This document shows, piece by piece, positions 34,328-42,122 of a stretch of 42,122 nt of DNA. The DNA lies in contig CASEPS010000013.1 of the NCBI GenBank assembly GCA_949289855.1, positions 1 to 42,122 of the forward strand, in the 5' to 3' direction. The stretch comes from an uncultured Erysipelotrichaceae bacterium. GTDB taxonomy: Bacteria > Bacillota_I > Bacilli_A > Erysipelotrichales > Erysipelotrichaceae. The position numbers and the translations under genes are program-made. The stretch's first letter is position 1. The number at the start of each line of letters is the position of its first letter. The notes under the pieces were generated by a model. That model did no database searches and was not told the DNA's origin. It saw only the letters and a program-made list of their open reading frames with translations.

Positions 34328-35695
34328 TCAGAGTTCATTGAACTTGAGAATTGCGGCTGCATAAATCTCAGCCTGCTTCATCAGTTCATCAATTCTGACC
34401 CATTCATTGACATTATGAATGCAATAATCATTTCCCGGGAAAGCACAGCCAAACGCAACGGTATTACTGATGCCCTTGGCATATGTACCACCACCAATGA
34501 CAAGTGGCTTGCTTTCCATATCACCTGTTTCTTCCTGGTAAGCTTCCATCAATGTTGTAATGAGTGGAGAATCAACCGGATAGAACAGCGGTTCTGTTGT
34601 ATGGTTGATGATAATTTCACCATTTTCATCCTTCAGATGATCACTCCACTGTTTCACAACCTGCTTGGCATTGTATGTGACCGGATAACGGATATCGATT
34701 GTTCCTTCAATCACACCATCCTTCATCTTTACAACACCTGTATTCAATGTCAGTTCACCATATTCATCACTGCAATAAACACCTGCTGACTTACCATTTG
34801 TTTCAAGGCCAAAGTGTTCACAATAGAAGGAAACAAACGGATCCTGGAAACCTGCCAGGCGAAGGCCTTCCATAAGATAGGAAATCGCATTGCGGCCAAG
34901 ATCTGGTGTACTGGCATGGGCGGCTACACCATCTACGGTAATCCGCACATTGTCGCCATCTGGTTCAATGCTGTAGTCAAGGGAGTTGTTGTTGAAATAA
35001 TCCTCGAGTATCTTGTTGGAGAATGAACATTTCTTTACCACAACAGTACATGTCTTGCAGACAACATTGGAAACCGTACCACCTTCAATGTCCACAATAC
35101 CGCTCTTGTCACACACATACTTCGCAGAAATCATGCCCTTTTCACCATAGACAAGCGGGAACTCACCATCTGGTGTAAAGCCATAATCCAGTCCGCCTTC
35201 TTTTTCCACATAATGCGCAAGGCAGAGAGAACCAGATTCTTCGTTTGTTCCCATGATGAGGCGGAATCTCTTCTGTAAAGGAATACCTGCTTCTTTGATA
35301 GCCTTCAAAGCCATCATGGAAGCCACAACTGCACCCTTGTCATCAGAAACACCACGGCCATAGAGAACACCATCTTTCTCTGTCATCACAAATGGATCGG
35401 TATCCCAGCCATCTTCCTTCGCAGCCGGCACAACATCGAGATGTCCGACAATACCAACAAGTTTTTCACCTTCACCAATTTCACCATAACCGATGTAATT
35501 GTCCAGGTTTACAGTTCTGAAGCCATCGTCGTCAAGCATCTTCAATGCCTTGAGGAGAACTTCTTTTGGGCCTTTGCCAAATGGTGCATCTTCTTCTGCT
35601 GCTCCCATCTGGGAATTGACAGCCACAAGTTCTCCCAGTCTGTTGACCAGTTCTTCGCGGTAACCCGCAAGTTTTTCTTTTACTATCGTATTCAT
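34328..35695 (-). CDS. pepV: M20-family dipeptidase (PepV/Sapep type)
   Basis: The 455-aa cytoplasmic enzyme is a zinc dipeptidase with broad specificity. GIVGHLDVVPA holds His85 and Asp87, GRGVSDDKGA holds the bridging Asp119, and GTNEESGS holds the catalytic Glu pair 152-153. FTPDGEFPLVYGEKG is typical of the PepV subgroup, and CIHNVNEW near the C-terminus gives the last His ligand. The lid domain with VAAHASTPDLG is complete. ATG 35695 has GGAGG 7 nt upstream; the in-frame TTG before it is not needed. A good promoter lies just upstream. Confidence 0.94.
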   Translation of the reverse strand: MNTIVKEKLAGYREELVNRLGELVAVNSQMGAAEEDAPFGKGPKEVLLKALKMLDDDGFRTVNLDNYIGYGEIGEGEKLVGIVGHLDVVPAAKEDGWDTDPFVMTEKDGVLYGRGVSDDKGAVVASMMALKAIKEAGIPLQKRFRLIMGTNEESGSLCLAHYVEKEGGLDYGFTPDGEFPLVYGEKGMISAKYVCDKSGIVDIEGGTVSNVVCKTCTVVVKKCSFSNKILEDYFNNNSLDYSIEPDGDNVRITVDGVAAHASTPDLGRNAISYLMEGLRLAGFQDPFVSFYCEHFGLETNGKSAGVYCSDEYGELTLNTGVVKMKDGVIEGTIDIRYPVTYNAKQVVKQWSDHLKDENGEIIINHTTEPLFYPVDSPLITTLMEAYQEETGDMESKPLVIGGGTYAKGISNTVAFGCAFPGNDYCIHNVNEWVRIDELMKQAEIYAAAILKFNEL

Positions 35696-35731
35696 CAATA
35701 TTCCTCCGGAATCATTTGATACTATGCCACA

Positions 35732-35760
35732 ATTATATGCATATTTTCCTTAAAACTCAA
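35732..35760 (-). promoter_or_regulatory. Promoter of the PepV-like gene
   Basis: On the minus strand TTGAGT (35755-35760), a 17-bp spacer and TATAAT (35732-35737). It overlaps the end of the exonuclease III coding region. Confidence 0.75.
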
Positions 35761-36505
35761 TTTCAAGCCCGACAGGACAATGGTCAGACCCCATGACTTC
35801 ATCATAAATCATGGCATCTTTGACATTTTCTTTTATCCTGTTGGAAACAAGGAAGTAGTCAATACGCCACCCGGCATTTCTTTCCCTTGCCTTAAACCGG
35901 TAACTCCACCAGGAATACTTCACTATTTCCGGATACAGCATGCGGAACGTATCCGTAAAGCCGGCATTGAGCAGTTCTGTCATCTTTGCGCGCTCTTCAT
36001 CACTGAAACCGGCATTTTTGCGATTTGCCTGTGGATTTTTGATATCAATTTCCTCATGGGCAACATTGAGGTCACCTGTATAGATAACCGGCTTTGTCTC
36101 ATTGAGCTTCAACAGATGTGCCTTGAGATAACCTTCCCATTCCATGCGATAAGGCAGTCTTGCAAGCCCATCCTTGGAATTTGGTACATAGGCACATACA
36201 AAGTAGAAATCAGGATATTCCAATGTGATAACCCGTCCTTCCTTTGTCTCATCCCCATCAATGTCATATATCACTTGTAATGGTTCTTCCTTTGCATAGA
36301 CAAGCGTACCAGAATAGCCTTTTCTTTCAGCACTGTTCATGTAGAGATGATAGCCATCAAACCGCATGGCATCACTCAATTGATCTTCCTGCATTTTTGT
36401 TTCCTGAATGGCAAAAATATCCGCATCCGCACAATCAAAGAAGTCCTTAAACCCTTTGTTCATGCAGGCACGCAGGCCATTCACATTCCATGAGACAAGT
36501 TTCAT
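35750..36505 (-). CDS. xth: Exodeoxyribonuclease III (AP endonuclease)
   Basis: The 251-aa enzyme acts in base excision repair, cleaving abasic sites and 3' blocking groups. MKLVSWNVNGLRAC opens the fold with Asn7, FAIQETKMQ gives the metal ligand Glu35, YTGDLNVAHEEID gives Asp145 and Asn147, and GSDHCPVGLEIEF gives Asp241 and His242. Length is normal. ATG 36505 overlaps the stop of the M24 peptidase gene by 4 nt (ATGA) with GGGAGA upstream, so the two are translationally coupled. Confidence 0.97.
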   Translation of the reverse strand: MKLVSWNVNGLRACMNKGFKDFFDCADADIFAIQETKMQEDQLSDAMRFDGYHLYMNSAERKGYSGTLVYAKEEPLQVIYDIDGDETKEGRVITLEYPDFYFVCAYVPNSKDGLARLPYRMEWEGYLKAHLLKLNETKPVIYTGDLNVAHEEIDIKNPQANRKNAGFSDEERAKMTELLNAGFTDTFRMLYPEIVKYSWWSYRFKARERNAGWRIDYFLVSNRIKENVKDAMIYDEVMGSDHCPVGLEIEF

Positions 36506-38298
36506 CGTTCAATCTCCCTTGTGGCATTCTTCAGCCATGCCTTGTCACCTTCATCAAGATAAGGCGCAAGTGTCTCATAAACCGTTTCGTGATATGTGTT
36601 GATCTCAGCAATATTCTCATCACTCAGATACTGTACATCAATGGCATCAAGATCATATGGGCAGAATGTGAGGTTGGCAAAATGCATCCACTGTCCATAG
36701 AAATTCTCTTCTTCCTTTTCTACAAGCAATTCATTTTCAATGCGGATACCAAGCTCATGCGGCAGATAAATACCTGGTTCATCGGTCACAATCATACCTT
36801 CTTCTAATGGAATGAGGTTTCCTCTGACACCCCATCTCACACCATGCGGACCTTCATGGACCGAAAGCACATGACCAACACCATGACCAGTACCACACTG
36901 GTAGTCAATATGGAGGTTCCAGAGTGGTGCACGGGCAAGAATATCGAGGTTGTTGCCGGTTGTACCATAGAGGAATCTTGCATGGGCAAGATCAAGATGT
37001 CCCTTCAGCACAAGTGTATAATACTTCTTTTCTTCTTCTGTCAAACCACCAAGCGAAATAGTACGAGTGATATCTGTTGTACCATCGAGGTATGTACCAC
37101 CGCTGTCCACAAGCAGGAAACCCCTTGCCTTTACCAGAGAATACTTTTCTTCTGTTGCCGTGTAGTGCATCATTGCAGCATTTTCCTGGTATGCAGAAAT
37201 GGTTTCAAAACTCGGTTCAATATAACCTTCACCCATTTGGCGCAATGCATATAGCTTATCTGCAGCCGAAAGCTCTGTCATATCACCATTGCCAACGTTT
37301 TCCTTTACCCAGCGGATAAAGCGCACCATGGCAACCCCATCTTTGATATGGGCATTGAGCGTATTCTTTCGTTCTACTTCATTTTTGATGGCACGCATCA
37401 TGGCAACCGGTGATGCCTCATTGTGCACACGATTATTTCCCTTTCCCAGCATGTCATACATCTTTGTGTTCATCTTGGAAAGATCCGCCCATACAGTCTT
37501 GTTTTCCAGACTTGCAATGTCTTCATAAACAGCATCATATGCACAAACAAGCACACCATTATCCGCAAAGTACTGTTTCACTTCCTCATCAACCTTATCC
37601 ATGTCAATGTAGTAACGCACTTCACTTTCACGCAACAATGCAAAGGCATATGGTACTGGTGTGCAGGGAATATCATTGCCACGCACATTCAGCACCCAGC
37701 ATGGATCCTCCAAAGCATTGAGCACAAGCACATCTGCTTCCTTTTCCTGCATCTTCTCACGCACTTTTGCAATACGTTCCGCAACACTTTCACCAGTACA
37801 CGCCTCATCCAGCACAAAGATCTTCTCTTTTGGCAAAGATGGTCTGTCTTCCCAGATCATACCAACAAGGTCTTCACTGATATGCATCGTTGCATGTTTC
37901 TTTTGCAATGCTTTCTGCAGAAACAATGTCTCAGATGCACTGACCATTCTTCCATCAAACCCGAGAATGCCATTTTCTGGTGTATGTTCAACCAGAAACT
38001 CACGAACAGTCGGTACGCCTGCCTGTCCCATGCGCATCAGTTCTACTTCACTGCCGGCAAGTTCATCTTCGGCCTGGGTAAAGTATCTGCCATCTGTCCA
38101 AAGACCCGCAAAATCCTTTGTCACAACCACAAAACCGGAGTCTCCAGAAAAACCAGACAGCCATGACTTGCTTTTGTAGTAATCAGCTGTATATTCATCC
38201 GACAGATGATCATCCGCATTTGGTACATAGTAAACATCAATGTTTCTTTCAGCCATCAGTTTCCTGAGTTCAGCTATTTTTTCACTTGTATTCATCAT
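36502..38298 (-). CDS. Xaa-Pro aminopeptidase, M24B family (three-domain type)
   Basis: The 598-aa enzyme removes an N-terminal residue before proline. Two creatinase-like N-domains (residues 1-300) precede the metal-binding domain. Ligands are Asp398 in LLVDSGGTYLDG, Asp409 in TTDITR, His472 in GTGHGVGH, Glu507 in VTDEPGIY and Glu521 in RIENELL. It is longer than E. coli PepP and matches the eukaryotic-like APP form. ATG 38298 has GAGGT 6 nt upstream, and a TATAAT lies at 38316-38321. It is translationally coupled to xth. Confidence 0.94.
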   Translation of the reverse strand: MMNTSEKIAELRKLMAERNIDVYYVPNADDHLSDEYTADYYKSKSWLSGFSGDSGFVVVTKDFAGLWTDGRYFTQAEDELAGSEVELMRMGQAGVPTVREFLVEHTPENGILGFDGRMVSASETLFLQKALQKKHATMHISEDLVGMIWEDRPSLPKEKIFVLDEACTGESVAERIAKVREKMQEKEADVLVLNALEDPCWVLNVRGNDIPCTPVPYAFALLRESEVRYYIDMDKVDEEVKQYFADNGVLVCAYDAVYEDIASLENKTVWADLSKMNTKMYDMLGKGNNRVHNEASPVAMMRAIKNEVERKNTLNAHIKDGVAMVRFIRWVKENVGNGDMTELSAADKLYALRQMGEGYIEPSFETISAYQENAAMMHYTATEEKYSLVKARGFLLVDSGGTYLDGTTDITRTISLGGLTEEEKKYYTLVLKGHLDLAHARFLYGTTGNNLDILARAPLWNLHIDYQCGTGHGVGHVLSVHEGPHGVRWGVRGNLIPLEEGMIVTDEPGIYLPHELGIRIENELLVEKEEENFYGQWMHFANLTFCPYDLDAIDVQYLSDENIAEINTYHETVYETLAPYLDEGDKAWLKNATREIER

Positions 38299-38315
38299 TA
38301 ATTCACCTCGCATCT

Positions 38316-38321
38316 ATTATA
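38316..38321 (-). promoter_or_regulatory. -10 box of the M24B-xth operon
   Basis: TATAAT on the minus strand, 17 nt before the start codon. The -35 region (about 17 bp upstream) is poor. Confidence 0.45.
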
Positions 38322-38410
38322 CCCATGAAAAAGTTTGTGACATATCATTGTGCTCCATATTGTTTCCTGCGGAAAAAATCGTTAATATTGTCATACAGGA
38401 GTGATTCAGG

Positions 38411-40543
38411 TTGTTAACAACGACAGTATTTGCAATATCTTCCCTTGCCTACCGTTCAAGCAAGGACACGATAGAAAGAGCTGTTTCTGCCATCGATGGT
38501 GTTATAGAAACAGACGTTTCTTTGTATTCCCGCACCATGCAGGTAACATATGATGATGAAAAAACAGATATCCGTACCATCATTCATACCGTATCTGCCT
38601 GTGGCTATACCGCATTTGTGCAAAGTGAGGAAACCGAAGTCATCGATCTTCCCACACACCCTATCCTTGAGCGCATTGAAATGACACGCATCTTTCTTTT
38701 TTTCGTCATTCTCCTTTCAGCTTTTCTGCATTTCACAGACTGGATTGGTTTTCTCTGTGCCACCATTATTTTATTTCTTTCAAAAGATATGTTGTTGCGT
38801 GGTATTTCCCTGCATCACACCAAACGCACAAACGATGATACGATGTCTGCCATCACCATCATCCTTTCGTGGCTCTCTGGCATCCTTGCCCTCTTGTTGA
38901 AAGAACATGCAGCACCGTTCTTCCTGGCTGCTTCTGGCACTTCCATTTTGCATGAACTGCTCACAAAGCGCATAAAAGAACATGACCGCAAGAATGCACG
39001 CATCATTGAAAAGAAAGAAAAACTGCCAACTTATGCAAGAGTCTATACCGACCATCACGAAGACATGGTACATCTTTCCTCTCTCAAAAAAGATGAACTG
39101 ATTGTTTTAAGACCTGGCAATGTAGTGCCTGCAGATGGCATCGTTATCAAAGGCTTTGCCCGCATTGATGAATCACGGCTTTCCGGCAAGAAAACACCTG
39201 TTGAGAAGAGGGAAAATGCTCATCTTTATGCAAACAGCATCGTTCTGGAAGGGGCATTGACCATGCGGGTAGAACAGACTGGTGCCACAACTGCCATGAT
39301 GCGCTTACGCCTTATGGCTGAAGACACAGCCCGAAGCCATCGCTATGCGACTCCATTAAACGGGTTCGGCACTATGTTATTCCCCTATATGTGCCTGGCT
39401 GCGCTGATCACCTTTGTCGGATGGTATTTCGCAGAAGGTGAACCGATGATGGCAATCGCCGCAGCACTTTCTGTTTGTGCTTCACAATGCACAACAGCCT
39501 TCTCCCTGGCAAGTTCAGAACCAGTCATCCATACAGCCATGGACTCTGCTGATCACCATATTCTTTTCAAAGACATCCGTGCCCTTTCTTCTTTAAGCAT
39601 GCTGGATGCAGTCATCATAGAAGAATGTGGAACAATCACTTCAGGAAACCTGATGGTCACCGACTTCATTCCATCCGATGGTGTACCTTCATCACATCTT
39701 GAATATATTATTTATGCGCTGCTTTCCAAAAGCCGACAGCCATTTTCCAAAGCTGTCATCCGCTATCTCAGAACAAAAAAGGTTAGTGACGTAGACAAGG
39801 GTGACTTCATTTCCCTCAACAGGCGTGGCAGAAGCATCTATAACAGCGTAGGAAGATGTACATATGGCACACCAGAACACCTTGCCAAAGATGGTATAAC
39901 CCTTGCGGCGTGGCACGAAACCATCACAAACCTTCGCAAAGACGGCAAACAGGTCATGTTATTTGCAGAAAACGGAAGAATCATAGGTGCTGTCGCCACA
40001 AGAAAACCTGTACTTGAAGGTGCTGTACACACTCTCAAAGCCTTACGTGAAAAGGAAATCACAACCATTGTTATCACTAGAGGAGAAGAAAATGAAGCCG
40101 CATGGCTCAAAGAACAACTCCCTGCAGATGAAGTGCTCTACAACCCGGACGATGCAGCACTACGTAATAAAATGACAGCTATGAAACAGGAAGGATTATT
40201 AGTTGCCTATATCAGTAACACCCATCCCGAACACTTTGAAGATGTTGCCGACATCTGTATCGCTTCTGATTGTGGTACAGACATTGCAAGAGATGGCTGT
40301 GGTATATTACTGACACGAGACTCCCTGGAAGATTTCTACCAGGCAATAGAAAACTCCACAACCATGGGAAAGACCATACGCAAAGGACAATCTATTGTCG
40401 TCATCTACCATGTCCTTATGGTCGTTATGATGGGTATTGCCATCCCAGCACTGTTCCACTTTACCTTCCCCATCTTCCTGAGTGCAGCATTTCCATTGCT
40501 GCTATCATTTGGAATACTGTATTTCAGCACAAAGAAAGCATAA
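38411..40543 (+). CDS. P1B-type ATPase-like protein lacking all catalytic motifs (pseudo-ATPase)
   Basis: This intact 710-aa protein has the full layout of a heavy-metal P-type ATPase: an HMA-like domain (residues 5-70), membrane helices (93-127, 147-180, 325-370, 660-702), an actuator domain (205-300) and P/N domains (398-645). Every signature is replaced. The metal motif GMxCxxC reads SLAYRSS; TGES reads SGKK (258-261); the ion-binding CPC of helix 4 reads SQC (358-360); DKTGT reads EECGT (404-408); the HP motif reads RQP; TGDN reads TRGE; and GDGxND becomes SNTHPEH (602-608). It cannot form the usual aspartyl-phosphate. The start is TTG 38411 with AGGAG 9 nt upstream. A non-catalytic role is inferred. 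Confidence 0.83.
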   Translation: MLTTTVFAISSLAYRSSKDTIERAVSAIDGVIETDVSLYSRTMQVTYDDEKTDIRTIIHTVSACGYTAFVQSEETEVIDLPTHPILERIEMTRIFLFFVILLSAFLHFTDWIGFLCATIILFLSKDMLLRGISLHHTKRTNDDTMSAITIILSWLSGILALLLKEHAAPFFLAASGTSILHELLTKRIKEHDRKNARIIEKKEKLPTYARVYTDHHEDMVHLSSLKKDELIVLRPGNVVPADGIVIKGFARIDESRLSGKKTPVEKRENAHLYANSIVLEGALTMRVEQTGATTAMMRLRLMAEDTARSHRYATPLNGFGTMLFPYMCLAALITFVGWYFAEGEPMMAIAAALSVCASQCTTAFSLASSEPVIHTAMDSADHHILFKDIRALSSLSMLDAVIIEECGTITSGNLMVTDFIPSDGVPSSHLEYIIYALLSKSRQPFSKAVIRYLRTKKVSDVDKGDFISLNRRGRSIYNSVGRCTYGTPEHLAKDGITLAAWHETITNLRKDGKQVMLFAENGRIIGAVATRKPVLEGAVHTLKALREKEITTIVITRGEENEAAWLKEQLPADEVLYNPDDAALRNKMTAMKQEGLLVAYISNTHPEHFEDVADICIASDCGTDIARDGCGILLTRDSLEDFYQAIENSTTMGKTIRKGQSIVVIYHVLMVVMMGIAIPALFHFTFPIFLSAAFPLLLSFGILYFSTKKA

Positions 40544-40544
40544 C

Positions 40545-40568
40545 AAAGGACTGCACTGCAGTCCTTTT
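40545..40568 (+). terminator. Terminator between the pseudo-ATPase and LCP genes
   Basis: AAAGGACTG (40545-40553) pairs perfectly with CAGTCCTTT (40559-40567) around five bases. The convergent LCP gene stops at 40568, so the hairpin serves both directions. Confidence 0.82.
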
Positions 40569-41611
40569 CACTCTCCATAAACCATTATATTCCATAAAGA
40601 AAGATTCGCGCCATAATCCACACCGAGTACCATCATCCCATTGACAGTAAGGTCATAGGACGTGCCAGGAGAAGGCATCGTGAACTGGTTCAGTTCATAG
40701 CTCTTCATGTCTGCCATAATCAATAACAGCTTTGCAATATCCCCTTCTGAAAGATCTGTACCGATCTCTGGCAGCAGTTCTTCCGCCAGTGCATGTATTT
40801 CAAACAAACTGCATCGTTTCAATTTCTCAAGACACTGTGTGATCACTTTGCGCTGTCTCTCTGTACGGTTGTAGTCTGTGCCAGTATAGCGGTTACGGCT
40901 GTAGCCAAGTGCCTGTTTGCCACTCAAATGCAAATCAACAGTATCTGTCTCTGGTACTGGCACAACACCATCTTCCTTCTCGGCATCAAAGATGGTGCCA
41001 TTCATACTGCGCACATAGTCATTCATGACTTCCACTTCATCTTTGGAAAGCGTCAAATCCACACCATGCAAAGCATCTACCATCTTTGCCACAAACTGGA
41101 AATTCACCACAATACATTTATCCACCGCGATGCCAAAGTTTGCCTGGATAGTCTGATACAAGAGTTCTGCACCACCATAGGCATATGCCGCATTCAATCT
41201 GTTATTGCCATAACCAGGAATAGAAACATAGCAGTCTCTCATCAAAGAAGTCATGACCATCTTCTTTTCATCGGTATTGATCGTAAAAAGAATCATCGCA
41301 TCTGACCTTCCTTCAAGGTCATCGTTTCTTGAATCCACACCAATGCAGAGAATGTTAATCACATGTGCATCCAAAGTTGCCTGTCCCTGCATTGCCTCAA
41401 GATTCCGCTCAACTTCCTCTTCAAGCCTTTGTTTCATCTCCTCAGGTGATTCACTAGCTTCTGGTTCTTCTTCCACCTCAACTGTTCCACTGCCCTTGCC
41501 AACCTCTTTGCCAAGTAGACCATAATAATGTCTGTATATACCAACACCACCGAGCAGGACAGCCAAAACTATTACACCGATGACACAAAGTACAATTCTC
41601 TTCTTTTTCAT
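40568..41611 (-). CDS. LytR-CpsA-Psr (LCP) family glycopolymer ligase
   Basis: The 347-aa protein has a short cytoplasmic basic start, one membrane helix (residues 5-26) and an extracytoplasmic LCP domain. LCP enzymes attach teichoic acids or capsule-type polymers to peptidoglycan from undecaprenyl diphosphate carriers. Family blocks are INILCIGVDSR, GRSDAMILFTIN, MTSLMRDCYVSIPGYGNNRL and LGYSRNRYTGTDYNRTERQR, which supply the conserved Asp and Arg residues binding pyrophosphate and Mg. ATG 41611 is chosen over the in-frame GTG 41635; TACAAT lies 9 nt upstream and no proper Shine-Dalgarno sequence is present. Confidence 0.92.
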   Translation of the reverse strand: MKKKRIVLCVIGVIVLAVLLGGVGIYRHYYGLLGKEVGKGSGTVEVEEEPEASESPEEMKQRLEEEVERNLEAMQGQATLDAHVINILCIGVDSRNDDLEGRSDAMILFTINTDEKKMVMTSLMRDCYVSIPGYGNNRLNAAYAYGGAELLYQTIQANFGIAVDKCIVVNFQFVAKMVDALHGVDLTLSKDEVEVMNDYVRSMNGTIFDAEKEDGVVPVPETDTVDLHLSGKQALGYSRNRYTGTDYNRTERQRKVITQCLEKLKRCSLFEIHALAEELLPEIGTDLSEGDIAKLLLIMADMKSYELNQFTMPSPGTSYDLTVNGMMVLGVDYGANLSLWNIMVYGE

Positions 41612-41752
41612 ATCTTTCTTATTGTACGACGACACTTCATATTGTTCAGCTGTCTGATGTACTTTCTAACCCCAAAAATGTGACTAAATCAAGCTGATAC
41701 TGTAAGCGTCAAATAGAGAACGTATTGATAATGATAGCGTATCAACTAAATA

Positions 41753-41768
41753 GGGTTTGCTGAATAAT
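41753..41768 (-). repeat. Candidate terminal inverted repeat of the IS5-type element
   Basis: GGGTTTGCTGAATAAT directly follows the transposase stop on the minus strand. Ends of this kind are common in IS5-group elements, but the other terminus is outside the window, so the repeat cannot be confirmed. The 140 bp between here and the LCP start hold no gene; they contain TTGATAC-type inverted repeats near 41720-41745. Confidence 0.45.
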
Positions 41769-42122
41769 TAAGCCAGGCTGGCAAATGAGCACTCCCAGGT
41801 AGATTTGTATATACTTATTACATCTTTAATAGTATATAGAATTTGTGCGAAAATCCTCCTGTTTGCTTTTGGTGCACACGAAAACTTCCTTCTCAGGTAA
41901 GTCTCCATGTTCAATATGAACATATCCATGGTTATCATGTTCTCTGTCGTTTCCTCCAGCTTTGCCATGATCCTTCCGAGTCCCAACGCTCTTTTCCCAT
42001 TGCCGAACTTGCCTTCTACAATGTTTCTTTCGCCAATCTCTTTATACTCTTCCTTCTGCTTTTCAGGATCTTTTGAATGCCTCAGACCCTGCATCTTTAT
42101 GCCGTGCTCTTTGCAGTATTTC
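41768..42122 (-). CDS. IS5-type DDE transposase, C-terminal part (runs off the window)
   Basis: The frame is open to the right edge of the window and ends at TAA 41768-41770. The visible 117 residues include LRHSKDPEKQKEEYKEIGER, NIVEGKFGNGKRALGLGR and FILNMETYLRRKF. The R-x3-E-x-K-F-G-x-G-K pattern is the YREK-like C-terminal signature of IS5/IS4-type DDE transposases, where the Glu is the last catalytic acid. The N-terminus is outside the window, so whether the copy is intact cannot be judged. Confidence 0.82.
   Translation of the reverse strand, partial: KYCKEHGIKMQGLRHSKDPEKQKEEYKEIGERNIVEGKFGNGKRALGLGRIMAKLEETTENMITMDMFILNMETYLRRKFSCAPKANRRIFAQILYTIKDVISIYKSTWECSFASLA

Overview
The window looks like chromosomal DNA of a low-GC Firmicute, most likely of the Erysipelotrichaceae type. 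This is inferred from gene content (DUF975/CmpB membrane proteins, Mbeg1-like hydrolase, BlaI/BlaR pair, GH1/GH4 6-phospho-beta-glucosidases, PepV-like dipeptidase, Rpn-type nucleases) and from Gram-positive envelope genes (UppP, LCP protein, D-Ala-D-Ala carboxypeptidase). No species can be named from the sequence alone. Both ends are mobile-element debris: the right end of an IS605-type tnpB at the left edge and the 3' part of an IS5-type transposase at the right edge.

Layout. 1-5.0 kb: IS605 remnant, three CmpB-family membrane proteins (one fused to a DUF975 domain) and an Mbeg1-like alpha/beta hydrolase. 5.1-7.3 kb: an Rpn/PD-(D/E)XK nuclease and a DUF7916-type protein with a possible cre site. 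7.4-10.4 kb: a BlaI-BlaR-membrane protein operon with two clear BlaI-type operators, bracketed by two copies of a 45-50 bp inverted-repeat element. 10.5-12.5 kb: a tightly packed operon of a 65-aa protein, two GNAT acetyltransferases and a metallo-beta-lactamase-fold hydrolase, behind a strong TTGACA/TATGAT promoter. A decayed GH1 fragment and a TPR-like gene follow. 13.9-18.1 kb: guaA, pyrG (with a leader attenuator) and uppP. 18.1-21.3 kb: malQ, a cyclophilin, a membrane-anchored nuclease and a NifX-like protein. 21.4-25.4 kb: a beta-glucoside island (GH4, RpiR regulator, GH1) with duplicated operators. 25.5-30.4 kb: a carboxypeptidase, a short-chain dehydrogenase translationally coupled to a flavin-bearing lipoprotein, an S66 peptidase and tRNA-Ala(CGC). 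30.4-31.5 kb: a broken Rpn nuclease with a tandemly duplicated C-terminal module. 31.8-38.3 kb: a HAD/CBS/lactonase operon, a PepV-like dipeptidase, exonuclease III and an M24B aminopeptidase. 38.4-41.6 kb: an intact P1B-ATPase-like protein lacking every catalytic motif, and an LCP ligase.

The most striking items are the catalytically stripped P-type ATPase (38411-40543), the Rpn locus whose C-terminal module is repeated with its own start and ribosome-binding site (30435-31479), and a recurring arrangement in which a -10 box lies only 6-9 nt before an ATG with no Shine-Dalgarno sequence, suggesting leaderless mRNAs. Most other genes have ordinary GGAGG-type ribosome-binding sites, and neighbouring genes are often coupled by 4-nt ATGA overlaps.
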